DNA from: Stomoxys calcitrans
Taxonomy: Eukaryota; Arthropoda; Insecta; Diptera; Muscidae
Direction of reading: 5' to 3'
Assembly (NCBI RefSeq): GCF_963082655.1
Contig: NC_081555.1
Span: 28,133,266-28,197,265, forward strand
DNA: 64,000 nt
Positions 37,531 through 47,280 of this stretch are shown piece by piece (position 1 is the stretch's first letter; each line of letters opens with the position of its first letter). A program made the position numbers and the translations under genes. The notes below the pieces were generated by a model, which did no database searches, was not told the DNA's origin, and saw nothing but the letters and a program-made list of their open reading frames with translations.

Positions 37531-38640
37531 GTGGAGGTGGCGTTCCTTGTCAAGCTCCTATAGGTGAGCAAGCTCGTTTCGATCCAAAGGACTGATCGCC
37601 GCGGGAACAAGGTGGCCATTGGTTTTTTAAAGGCGAGCATCATATGCACTCAGTATTTGTGCAAGAGCCGGTGCCGCCCGGCCTCTCACTGAGACTCTCC
37701 GAGTCGATACCGCTGGTTGTCCGCGACTGCCGTTACAGCTACTCTGTATGAAGCATTCCACTATCCGCAATCTGTGGACGCGCCCGGTAGCTCGCAGCTA
37801 AGCCTCTCGTGACAGCAATGAACACCACACAAATTGGACCTCCATGTTCTAGCCTGTGTGGTGCTCACAGCTATCCCGTGGAGTCGGAGTGCGGTACGGG
37901 GTCGATGCAAGCTGGATTATCTCCGAACCGTACTCCGGCTCAATATTTAGACTCCGACTTCCAATCCGGCCTCAAAACCTCGACCTCGGTCGATTCCGCA
38001 TCCCTGACTCCTTTGACCAGTATCGAGTGGATCGGGTCCTTGGAGCTGGATCAACCATATACTGAATAATTGTGGCTTCCATAACTTTAAGTTAAGCAGA
38101 CGTTAATACAAGGCACGACACAAGGGGAACTCGTCACTCCTATGGGTGATCATTATCCCCCCGGCACGGTGTATCTAAGAATCCAAGAAATGATTCCCAC
38201 ACGTTGCGGATAAAGGAATGCTCCATACGCAGCACTGAGGCTCTCCACTCGATGCCGCTGATTGTCCGCGCCTGCAAATGCAGCTACTCCGTACGGAGCA
38301 TTCCAATATCTCACGGAGACTCTTCACTCAATAACGCGAGTGAAGAGTCTCCGTGAGATATTGGAATGCTCCGTACGGAGTAGCTGCATTTGCAGGCGCG
38401 GACAATCAGCGGCATCGAGTGGAGAGCCTCAGTGAGCAGCCGGGCGGACCGGCTCTTGCACAAATACTGAGTGCCTATGATGCTCGATATGACAAGACGG
38501 GCTATTGGCGCCGTTAAATAACCAATGGCCACCGTGTTCCTGTGGCGATCGGCCAGAACGAGCTTACTGACCTACTGGAGATTAACGAGGATCGCCACCT
38601 CCACATGAAAATGTGGCTACAACAACAACAACTATATAGC
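37530..38640. mobile_element. Inverted pair of a non-LTR 5'/ORF1-region repeat
   Basis: Bases 37530-37870 (minus) and 38338-38640 (plus) are diverged copies of a repeat that also appears on the plus strand at 48720-49060. Shared strings include CAGTGAGAGGCCGGGCGG and CATGTGGAGGTGGCG. Between them lie a GACTCC-type repeat (37880-38015) and the perfect palindrome at 38233-38434. Confidence 0.65.
38233..38434. repeat. Perfect 97-bp palindrome with 8-base spacer
   Basis: Arm 38233-38329 and arm 38338-38434 are exact reverse complements over 97 bases, separated by AATAACGC. The arms contain GGAGCATTCCAATATCTCAC and CTCCGTACGGAG. Their sequence belongs to the surrounding non-LTR repeat. Confidence 0.97.
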
Positions 38641-39235
38641 AACCAGGACGGTAAGGCCACAAACAGTCTTAGATTGCACGATCCACATCGTTTGGGTGTC
38701 AGGCCATAACGGAGTAAGGCCAGAGAACTATCATCAGTAAACTTGGTGAATCCGAAACCTTTCGGGGTGACGCAGTCCGAGTTAAAGACGTGTGCAACGG
38801 AAGCGCTGGGAGCACTGTGAACTTGTAAAACAGTCTATTGGACGACAAAGCCCCTACAATCCCATGGTAGCCGGTTGTACGCATCCGATTGACCCTATAA
38901 AGTCGTTCATCGGCAAAAGCTGCCGTCTCAGTGAACAGCTCACTGTTACAACAACAACAAACCCCTATGGAGGAATTCGGATTCGAAGAAGAGGCCATTT
39001 TTGAGAGGAAATAGGAATAAGGTCAGTATGGCTTTCGCTCTCAATACGGGCCACATTGGGTTATGGGAGCATTAATGCAGAATAGGTGCGACAAGTGAGG
39101 AGATAATGAGCAGATGGTCTGGCTTTCGCGGCTTACAGACCCCGGCACTTGAGTGCAGATACGTTACCGAACTTGCATCAGCTTAGGGACATGGAATGGA
39201 AAGCGATTAAGGATTTTTTGAGAAGCACACATTGC
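38640..39235 (+). pseudogene. RNase H and C-terminal debris of a non-LTR element
   Basis: The plus strand at 38680-38740 reads IHIVWVSGHNGVRPEN, like the WVPGHSGV motif of retrotransposon RNase H. A CAACAACAAC tail occurs at about 38950. At 39150-39235 LPNLHQLRDMEWKAIKDFL resembles the usual C-terminal end. Frames are broken. Confidence 0.6.
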
Positions 39236-39236
39236 C

Positions 39237-39540
39237 TGAGGCCACCGTAGTGCAGAAGTTAGCATGTCCGCCTATGACGCTGAGCACCCGGGTGCGAATC
39301 CTGGCGAGAACATCAGAAAAAATTTTCAGCGGTGGTTATTCCCTCCGATGCTGGCGACATTTATGAGGTACTATGCCATGTTTAACTTCTCAGAGAGGTG
39401 TCGCACTGCGGCACGCCTTTCGCACTCGTCTTATAAAAGGAGACCACTTATCATTGTGCTTAAAATTGGAATCAGAAAGCTCTCAGTGATATAAGAGAAG
39501 TTTGCCCCTGTTCATTAATGGAATATTGATCGGCAAATTT
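39237..39540 (+). mobile_element. tRNA-derived SINE, copy 4
   Basis: It starts GAGGCCACCGTAGTGCAGAA with A box and a mutated B box (GGGTGCGAATCC), then the family body to CCCCTGTTCATTAATGGAAT. It is joined directly to another copy. Confidence 0.82.
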
Positions 39541-40005
39541 GCATATGACGCCGAATGCCTGGGTTCAAATCCCGGCGTGAACATCAGACAAATTTTCAAC
39601 GGTGATTATCCCCTTACTAATGCTGGCTACATTTGTGAGGCATCCTGCCATATTAAAACTTTTCAACTAAGTGGTGTCGCTATGCGGCACGCCGTTTGGA
39701 CCAGGGCTGTGGAGTCTAGCCCACGGGTGGGAGTCGAGGGAGTACTAAGCTGGAGTCGGAGATCGTTCGGAGTCGGGGCAAGCGTGCTCAACTCCGAACC
39801 AAAGTCCGACTCCAGCTAAATAATCCGACTCCGACTTCGACTCCGGCCTCAAAAACTCGACTCCGGTCGACTCCGCAGCCCTGGATCGAACACGGCATAA
39901 AAAGAGAGGCCCCTTGTCGTTGGGCTTAAACTTTAATCGGACTGCATTCATTGATATGAGAGAGTTGCCTCCTGTTCCTTAAAAGAACGTTCATGGGAAA
40001 TGTAA
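39541..40005 (+). mobile_element. tRNA-derived SINE, copy 5, with fold-back insertion
   Basis: It lacks the first ~40 bases but has GCCTGGGTTCAAATCCCGGCG (B box). The body is split at 39700 by the fold-back repeat and resumes at 39885 to CCTGTTCCTTAAAAGAACG. Confidence 0.78.
39701..39884. repeat. Fold-back (GGAGTC)n element with 16-bp terminal inverted repeats
   Basis: It begins CCAGGGCTGTGGAGTC and ends GACTCCGCAGCCCTGG; these pair at 15 of 16 bases. The left half is GGAGTCGGA-rich and the right half TCCGACTCC-rich, so the whole can fold back. It interrupts a SINE. A related copy is at 37880-38015. Confidence 0.8.
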
Positions 40006-40244
40006 TAGTTTAGTATATTACCAAATTCTATGGAGTGATGGCATCCCAAACGGAAAGTATTACTGCTTTTGATTGAAGCTTTAATATAAAAGACACGAAC
40101 ATAGATGAACTAAAGACATACTCATTGAAAGTCTTATAGAAAATAATTCAAATGAAAATTTGCCCTTAAACTGAGGCAAACTTCTCACAAATCAATGAGA
40201 TTCAAGATTTAATTCCAAATTTCAAGAAACTCGAATAGGTTAGG
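40006..40244. other. Short unclassified sequence with SINE 3' trace
   Basis: Bases 40150-40215 on the minus strand resemble the 3' part of the SINE family (TTTGTGAGAAGTTTGCCTC). Nothing else is recognised. Confidence 0.4.
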
Positions 40245-40396
40245 TTTAGGTAAGAATGGCTGTCCTTTACAAACTCACTTAGACAATTTTAAGTCCAATG
40301 TGATACCACAGTAGCGACAGACCAATGTATGCTGGTGGGAATCGAACCCACTAGTAATCCAAGCACGCTACCAACTCGGCTACCTGGGCGCCCTTA
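40229..40396 (-). mobile_element. Second tRNA-derived SINE family
   Basis: The minus strand starts GGGCGCCCAGGTAGCCGAGTTGGTAGCG, an A box, and has GTGGGTTCGATTCCCAC, a perfect T-arm with B box. The body then diverges from a tRNA and ends in CCTAAACCTAACCTATT. The acceptor strands do not pair, so it is not a functional tRNA. Confidence 0.75.
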
Positions 40397-40484
40397 GAAA
40401 CTCCGGTAACAAATACGCCATTTAATGGCGAAAGACCTTCAATCGGGATATCAGTCTATATGAGAGCTTAATCTAAATATGATT

Positions 40485-41135
40485 AAATCTGTTGGGGCTG
40501 TCTCCTCAGTTCTCATGTGGACCACCTCCATCAGGAGACAAAGATCCTACCAGTGCGAAGACATAACTACATGCTGTCTAAGCAATACCTTTTGGGCTGT
40601 TATCGCAGAAATCATCCAAATCATCATCTTGTGGATAGATACCCACCGCCCAGAAGCCTTAAGGTAGATCTACACAATCTAGAGCGTGAGGTCCAGCGCT
40701 ACAAGAGAGAACCTCTAGATCAAACGGCATATCAAGCGGGTCTGAACAACATTCATGCAGACACGGTAGCAGACGCGTTAATTGGCTACCGGGTGAATGT
40801 AGTCCTTGGAGAACGACCGCCACCCATTGCACCCGAAGAAATCGACTTCCCTCGGAAAAAAAAGTGATTCTTGTTCAATTAAGTTCCGACAGATGTAGCC
40901 GCCTCAATTCCCACAGAGCTAGGATTGATGCCGACGTGCAAGATGTATGTCCCGATTGTAACCAGGGACCGCACGATACACGTCACCTGTTTAAATGCCC
41001 GGCCAGACCCACTCGACTCAGACCCAGATCCCTGTGGACGCACCCCATCTTAGTCGCGGAGTTCCTGGGTCTTGACACTCAACAGAATCAAGCAGACGAA
41101 AGTTAGTACACAATAAACTGCTACAACAACAACAA
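40485..41135 (+). pseudogene. Non-LTR retrotransposon 3' end (CAA tail)
   Basis: Plus-strand frames give PPPRSLKVDLHNLEREVQRY, then YRVNVVLGERPPPIAPEEID, and, after a frameshift in an A run at 40857, the zinc-knuckle-like CPDCNQGPHDTRHLFKCP and a tail of CTACAACAACAACAACAAC. Nearly the same segment lies reversed at 52156-52795 and, diverged, at 11600-11885. It is inserted in an A2 Helentron fragment (40397-40480 and 41140-41200). Confidence 0.85.
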
Positions 41136-41204
41136 CAACATGGTTATATCTGAACCTACTCGATATAGATGTCGAAGGTAGTAACACTGCTCAAAAAATG
41201 CAAA

Positions 41205-41500
41205 TTTGACCATTAACATTCCATTAAGGCACAGGGACTATCTTCTCAAATATCAATGAGTGCTGACCGATTCAAATTTTAAGTTCAATGATAAGGGGCC
41301 TCCTTTTTATACCCGAGTCTGAACGGTATGCGGCAATGCGACACCTCTTTGGGAAAAAGTTTTTCGTGGCATAATACCTCACAAATGTAGCCAAGAGGGG
41401 ATAACCAAGGTTGAAAATTTTTTCTAATGTTCTCTACGAGATTCGAACTCAAGCGTTCTGCGTCATAGGCGAATTTGCTCACCTCTGCATTACGGTTGTT
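41205..41500 (-). mobile_element. tRNA-derived SINE, copy 6 (reversed)
   Basis: On the minus strand it has the A box region (GCAGAGGTGAGCAAATTCGC), CTTGAGTTCGAATCTCG (B box) and the body with GTCGCATTGCCGCATACCG. A reversed CAA-type retrotransposon tail abuts it at 41493. Confidence 0.8.
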
Positions 41501-41620
41501 GTTGTTGTAGCAGTGTGTTGTACACTGAGGCAGCTGCCCTTGCCGATGAAAGAATCCATCGGGTCAATCCGGTTCGTACAACCGGCTGCCATGCGATACG
41601 ATGGCCTCAAACATTGCTAA
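41493..41620 (-). mobile_element. CAA-tailed retrotransposon end
   Basis: The plus strand reads GGTTGTTGTTGTTGTAGCAG then TGTGTTGTACACTGAGGC. The minus-strand equivalent (GCAGCCGGTTGTACGAACCG onward) recurs at 38865-38955 and 9600-9660. Confidence 0.7.
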
Positions 41621-42735
41621 TGCTGTTCACTGTGCCGAATTTCTGCAAAATCGGGCAATAAATGCACCAAAGTGCCCAAGAACTTAAATCGGGGGATCGG
41701 TCTATACGAAAGCTATATCCAAGTATAAATCAATCTGTATCATATGCTGGAAGGATCAAAGGGCCTAACATAACTCACTGTGTCGAATTTCAGCTAAATC
41801 GTGCAGAATTACGCCTTTTATGGACCCAGGAACGGGAGATCGGTCTATATGAAAGCTATATCCAAATATAAACCCATCTGGACCATGTACTGGAAGGATT
41901 TGGAGTGGCATAACATAAATCACTGTGTGGAATTTCTGCGAAATCGTGCAAAAATACGCTTTTTATGGGCCCAAGAACCGGAGATCATCGGTCTATATGG
42001 TAGTTATATCCAAATATACACCTATCTGGACCATATACAGGAAGAATGTCGAGAGCCCTGACATAACTCAATGTGCCATACCTTCAGGAAATCGGACAAT
42101 AAATAAGGCTTTTATGAGCCCAAGAACTTAAATCGCGAGATCGCTCTATATGAAAGCTATATCCAAGTATTGTATAAACCAATCTGGACCATATGCTCAA
42201 AAGATTTCGAAGGGCCTAACATAACTCACTGTGTCGAATTTCTGCGAAATCGTACAAAAATACTCCTTTATGGGCCCAAGAACGGGAGATCGGTCTATAT
42301 GGCAGCTATATCCGATTATGCACCCATGCGGACCATATACAGGAAGAATGTCGAGGGCCCTAACATAACTCACTGTGCCAAACTTCCACACAATCGGACA
42401 ATAAAAAGGCTTTTACAAGCCCAAAAACTTAAATCGCGCGATCAGACTATATGAGGGCTATGTCAAGCTATAGTCTTATCGAACTTAAACAGCCTATGGT
42501 AAAAGTTTTTTTTTTCTTTGCCAAGTTTCAGCTCAATGGCTTCATTTTTTAAAGACAGCGAAGCAATTATCACAGATGGACGGACAGACGGCCGAACATG
42601 ACAAGATCGTCTTAAAATTTTACGACGATTGAGACTATATAGGCACACTTTGTAGGGTCAGAGATGGATGTTTGGATATGTTACAAACGGAATGACAAAG
42701 TGAATATAGCTCATCCTTCGTTGGTGGACATAAAA
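41621..42735. mobile_element. Helentron-like element, family A2 (diverged)
   Basis: About six diverged ~150 base units carry CATAACTCACTGTGTCGAAT and GATCGGTCTATATGAAAGCT. It ends with GGACGGACAGACGGCC and CTTCGTTGGTGGACATAAAA. The start terminus is missing. Confidence 0.7.
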
Positions 42736-42799
42736 ATCCTTCTGGGGCTATATATAATTGATTTAAAAGTTCCCTGAAACCACTCTTACCCCTGCAGCA

Positions 42800-44462
42800 C
42801 CTTTTTATACCGTCCACCATAGGATGGGGGGGGGGGGGTATACTAATTTCGTCATTCTGTTTGTAACTACTCGAAATATTCATGTGAGACCCCATAAAGT
42901 ATATATATTCTTGATCGTCGCGACATTTTATGTCGATCTAGCCATGTCAGTCCGTCTGTCCGTCCGTCCGTCCGTCTGTCAGTCCGTCTGTCTGTCGAAA
43001 GCACGCTAACTTCCGAAGGAGTAAAGCTAGCCGCTTGAAATTTTGCACAAATACTTCTTATTAGTGTAGGTCAGTTGGTATTGTAAATGGGCCATATCGG
43101 TCCATGTTTTGATATAGCTGCCATATAAACCGATCTTGGGGTCTTGACTTTATGAGTCTCTAAAGGGCGCAATTCTTATCCGATGTGAAAGAATTTTTGC
43201 AAGATGTGTTTTGTTATGATATTCAACAACTGTGCCAAGAATGGTTCAAATCGGTCCATAATCTGATATAGCTGTCATATAAACAGATCTGGGGACTTGA
43301 TTTCTTGAGCCTCTAGAGTGCGCAATTCTTATCCGATTGGAATGAAATTTCGCACGATGTGTTTTGTTATGATATTCAACAACTGTGTCAAGTATGTTTC
43401 AAATCGGTCCATTATCTGATATAGCTGTCATATACATCGATCTTGGGTCTTGACTTCTTGAGTCTCTAAAGGGCGCAATTCTTATCCGATTGGAATGAAA
43501 TTTCGCACGATGTGTTTTGTTATGATATTCAATAACTGTGCCAAGTATGGTTCAAATCGGTTCATAACCTGATATAGCTGTCATATAAACCGATCTGGGA
43601 TCTTGACTTTTTGAGCCTCTAGAAGGCGCAATTATTATCCGATTGGAATGAAATTTTGTACGACGAGTTTTGCTATGATATCCAACAACTGTGCCAGGTA
43701 TGGTTCAAATCGGTTCATAACCTGATATAGCTGCCATATAAACCGATCTTGGGTCTTGACTTCTTGAGCCACTAGAGTGTGCAATTCTTATCCGATTGGA
43801 ATGAAATTTCGCAGGACGTATTTTGTTATGATATTCAACAATTGTGCTCAGTATGGTTCAAATCGGTCTATGTTTTGATATAGCTGCCATATAAACCGAT
43901 CTTGGGTCTTGACTTCTTGAGCCTCTAAAGGCCGCAATTCTTATCTGATTAGAATGAATTTTTGCATGAAGTATTTCGTTATGATATCCAACTACATTGC
44001 CAAGTATGGTTCAAATCGGTTCATAACCTGATATAGCTGTCATATAAACCGATCTGGGATCTTGACTTTTTGAGCCTCTAGAGGGCGCAATTATTATCCG
44101 ATTTGCCTGAGATTTTGTACGACGGATCCTCTCTTGACCATCAACATACGTGTTTATTATGGTCTGAATTGGTCTATATCGCGATACAGCTCCCATATAA
44201 ATCAATCTCTCTATTTTACTTCTTGAGCCCCCAAAGGGCGCAATTCTTTTCGAATTGGCTGACACAGGTCTCCAACATATAATTTAATTGTGGCCCAAAC
44301 TGGACCATATTTTGATATCACTCTAATAGCAGAGCAAATCTTTTCTTATATCCTTGTTTTGCCTAAGAAGAGATGCCGGGAAAAGAACTCGACAAATGCG
44401 ATCCATGGTGGAGGGTATATAAGATTCGGCCCGGCCGAACTTAGCACGCGTTTAATACTTGT
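42800..44462. mobile_element. Helentron-like element, family A, complete (~1.66 kb)
   Basis: It starts TTTTTATACCGTCCACCATAGG with a 13-base G run (42826), then the GTCCGTCCGTCCGTCCGTCTG tract. About eight ~154 base units follow, and it ends GGCCCGGCCGAACTTAGCACG then CGTTTAATACTTGTT. The palindromic CGGCCCGGCCG near the end fits the terminal hairpin expected of Helentrons. It lies in the large intron of the zinc-finger gene. Confidence 0.85.
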
Positions 44463-45157
44463 TCACTGTTAAAGTCTACACATTTCACACATAGTCACAT
44501 CATCAGACTTGGAAAATGTTCAATTTATTCTATAACTTTATACATGACATTTTGTATAAATTTTGTATATTTATACACTTAGTAATAATTAAATCCATTT
44601 AAAACTTTTCGCTCCACACTCCACGGCTGCGTGCTCTTCTTGCTGCATTCAAAATTTAAAAATTTTGTACAATACAAAAACAAAACCAAAGACAATTTAA
44701 TGCATGAAGAAGCAGGGGTGGTTTTGGAGGCATGGGTTGGTTGGTTTACAATGCTCACACAAGTTTTTTTTTCATTTCGTTTCGTTTCGTTTCTTTTTCC
44801 TTTATCAAAATAACAACGTGTGAAGAATTTCAAAAATCTCTATTGCAAGTGGTTGATTGTGTGGGTGTTAATTATACCGTAAGTAGATTATTAATTAGAG
44901 AATAACTATCAATTAGTTTTAATGTTTAAATTAAAATGTTAAAGAAATAGTGGGGAGATAGAGTTGGTGTTTTGTGGGATATTTGTTGGGGGTTGGCGGG
45001 CGGGCGGGCGGGCCGGCAGGCGAAGGGATGGCTGTTTCTTTCTGGGGGATTTTTGTTTTGGGATGTTTTATGTGTGTGTGTGTGTGTGTGAGTGTTGAAG
45101 AGGGGGGGGGGGGATGTTTTAGTTTTTATTCTTTCGTTTTTTTTTTTTGTTTTTTTC
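44463..45157. repeat. Intron DNA with microsatellites
   Basis: It holds TTTCG repeats at 44776-44791, a GGCGGGCGGGCGGGC run at 44995-45015, a TG run at 45069-45090, a G run at 45103-45113 and a T run near 45140. I see no further exon. Confidence 0.6.
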
Positions 45158-45189
45158 TTAATCATCATCTTCGTTTTTGATAAACATAC
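45158..45189 (-). CDS. Alternative read-through C-terminus (stop at 45158)
   Basis: If the GTATGT donor at 45189 is not used, translation continues from the shared arginine codon through MFIKNEDDD and ends at a TAA codon. The tail is short and acidic, replacing the 117-residue AT-hook and glutamine-rich tail. Downstream on the minus strand are A-rich and CA-repeat tracts that could hold a 3' UTR, but I see no decisive polyadenylation signal. This may be a genuine isoform or simply intron sequence that happens to stay open for ten codons. Confidence 0.4.
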
Positions 45190-45386
45190 GTTGGGGAGCA
45201 TGTTGCAGCGACAATGGCTGGCCCACCATAGCCAATGGTTGTTGAGGCGGTTGTAGTGTTATGCATTTCTTGGAGCGTTTCGGAGGCGGTAATTCCGTAT
45301 GTGAGTGACTATTTAACAAATGTTTCGAGAGATGTTGGCGAACAGCAAAGGCCTCATTACAACTGGCCACAGGGCAAGTGAGGTAT
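45190..45386 (-). CDS. Zinc-finger gene exon 6 (finger 9, proline/basic linker)
   Basis: An ACATACAG acceptor precedes 45386. The first base completes an arginine codon from exon 5, giving GRYLTCPVASC. It encodes finger 9 (CPVASC...HLSKHLLNSH, C-X4-C and H-X4-H). A likely nuclear localisation patch (PPPKRSKKC) and a proline/glutamine stretch follow. Within the frame, CAAC/GTATGT at 45190 is a strong phase-1 donor. Splicing there to 27866 reads QRGRPPK. If the donor is skipped, the frame continues as RMFIKNEDDD and stops at 45158. Both ends look functional, so the gene may make two C-termini. Confidence 0.88.
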
Positions 45387-45552
45387 CTGTATGTGTAGAA
45401 AGATAGAAAACAATTTAGATTAGATTATTCTGGATTGATACGAGGGAGGATATAAAAAAGGGATAACAAGATTCAAAAAAAAAATTATTACTAGATTACT
45501 TGATTTTGCCATTGATAAGTACAACGGAGTCTTCACTGAAAAGTGGAAATGA

Positions 45553-46632
45553 ACAAGTAAAAAGGCGTTAAGTTTGGCCGGGCCGAACTTTGGATACCCA
45601 CCACCTCGGGTATATATGTGAACAACCTTTCGTCAAAATCCAGTGAAAAATGCATACCTAATGCCCCATAGCAGCTATATAGACATATCAAACGATTTAG
45701 ACCAAATGCTTATAAGTACAAGTCATTGATCAACCGCTATATCGAAATCTGTTTCGATCTGAGCCAAATTGAAGACCAACATCGAAGAGCCCAACACACC
45801 TCACTATGCCAAATTTCGGCGACATAGGACAATAAATGCGCTTTTTATGGGCCCCAAACCTTAAATCGAGAGATCGGTCTATATGGCAGCTATATCCAAA
45901 TCTGAACCAATCAGTGCCAAATTGAAGAAAGATGTCGAAGAGCCTAAGGCAACTCACTGACCCAAATTTCAGCAAAATCGGATAATAAATGCGGCTTTAA
46001 TGGGCCTAAGACCCTAAATCTGGGGATCGGTCTATATGGCAGCAATATCCAAATCTGAACCGATCTGGGCCAAAATGACGAAAGATGTAGAAGGGCTCAA
46101 CACAACTCACTGTCCCAAATTTCAGCAAAATCGGATAATAAATATGGCTTTTATGGGCCTAAGACCCTAAATCGGAGGATCGGTCTATATGGCAGCTATA
46201 TCCACATCTGGACCGATCTGGGCCAAATTGACGAAGGATGTCGAAGGGCCTAACGCAACTCACTGTCCCAAATTTCAGCAAAATCGGATAATAAATGTGG
46301 CCTTTATTGGCCTAAGACCCTAAATCGGCGGATCGGTCTATATGGGGGCTATATCAAGATATAGTCCGATATAAACTATCTTCGAATTTAACCTGCTTAT
46401 GGACAAAAAAAAAGAATCTGTGCAAAATTTCAGCTCAATATCTCTATTTTTAAAGACTGTAGCGTGATTTCAACAGACAGACGGACAGACGGACACGTCT
46501 AGATCGTCTTAGATTTTTACGCTGATCAAGAATATATATACTTTATAGGGACGGAAATGGATATTTCGATGTGTTGCAAACGGAATGACAAAATGAATAT
46601 ACCCCCATTCTTGGGTGGTGGGTATAAAAAAA
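45553..46632. mobile_element. Helentron-like element, family A2, complete
   Basis: It starts AACAAGTAAAAAGGCGTTAAG and TTTGGCCGGGCCGAACTTTGG. About five units of ~153 bases follow. It ends ACAGACGGACAGACGGACAC and CCCCCATTCTTGGGTGGTGGGTATAAAAA. It lies in the intron between exons 5 and 6 of the zinc-finger gene. Confidence 0.85.
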
Positions 46633-46904
46633 GCAACGACAAAAGAAATCGCAAATGGAGATACAAAACTGTGGAACTTTTTTAAGTATTAGGCGAACGT
46701 ATTTTCATTTTGTTCCTTAAAGAAAAATATGTGTCTCCTATTACGAAAAATGTTAAAGCCTTCTAGGAGTAGACTAAAAATAGATTCCAAAGACCCAATA
46801 GCTGCATCAGACCGTAGCATGTTGTTCACTCCTCCTATAGGCGTGGGTGCATTGGCAACCGTAGTCGAGGGTAATGCCTCAAGCGCACAACCAGTCGTCA
46901 GACT
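46633..46904. other. Unclassified intron DNA
   Basis: No motif is recognised, apart from possible retrotransposon sequence at its right end. Confidence 0.3.
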
Positions 46905-47280
46905 AGGTTAGGTTGAAAAGAGGGTACAGATATTAATCCGCCCCATACCACTATGGGCATACACCTAAGCCAGTAATCGGCTTTTTATGCGCTAAAAAAA
47001 ATTCTAAAGTAACCTCTAAAAAGAACAGTTTTAAGTTAGAAATTCCGTTGGGGTCCCTCCACACCACCCCCCTAAGTTAATCTGTTAGACGCAAAAGCCG
47101 GACAATGACAAAGGCAATGTCTCATCATCTTCCCCGCATGTGCTACACATGCTATCACTTGCCGCACCGATTTTACATAAATGAGCTCGCAGTCCTATGT
47201 GTCCCGTTGTGATACCAATAGCTATACTGATCTACTTCTTGCTTCCTTTCAGTAATGGACTCGTCTTTTCACGACCTAAA
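46905..47280 (-). pseudogene. Non-LTR C-terminal fragment
   Basis: The minus strand at 47090-47210 reads TGHIGLRAHLCKIG, then CSTCGEDDETLPLSLSGFC. This is the zinc-knuckle-like C-terminal region found after RNase H in LOA/I-type elements. It runs to an AACCTAACCT tail at 46906, the 3' end. Confidence 0.75.

Noticed and set aside
40290..40391. tRNA gene on the minus strand
   Set aside because: The T-arm and A box are good, but acceptor strands do not pair and the sequence runs into a SINE body and tail.
44926..45201. Lysine/threonine-rich minus-strand frame
   Set aside because: It is made of CA and A microsatellites just beyond exon 6 and has no independent support.
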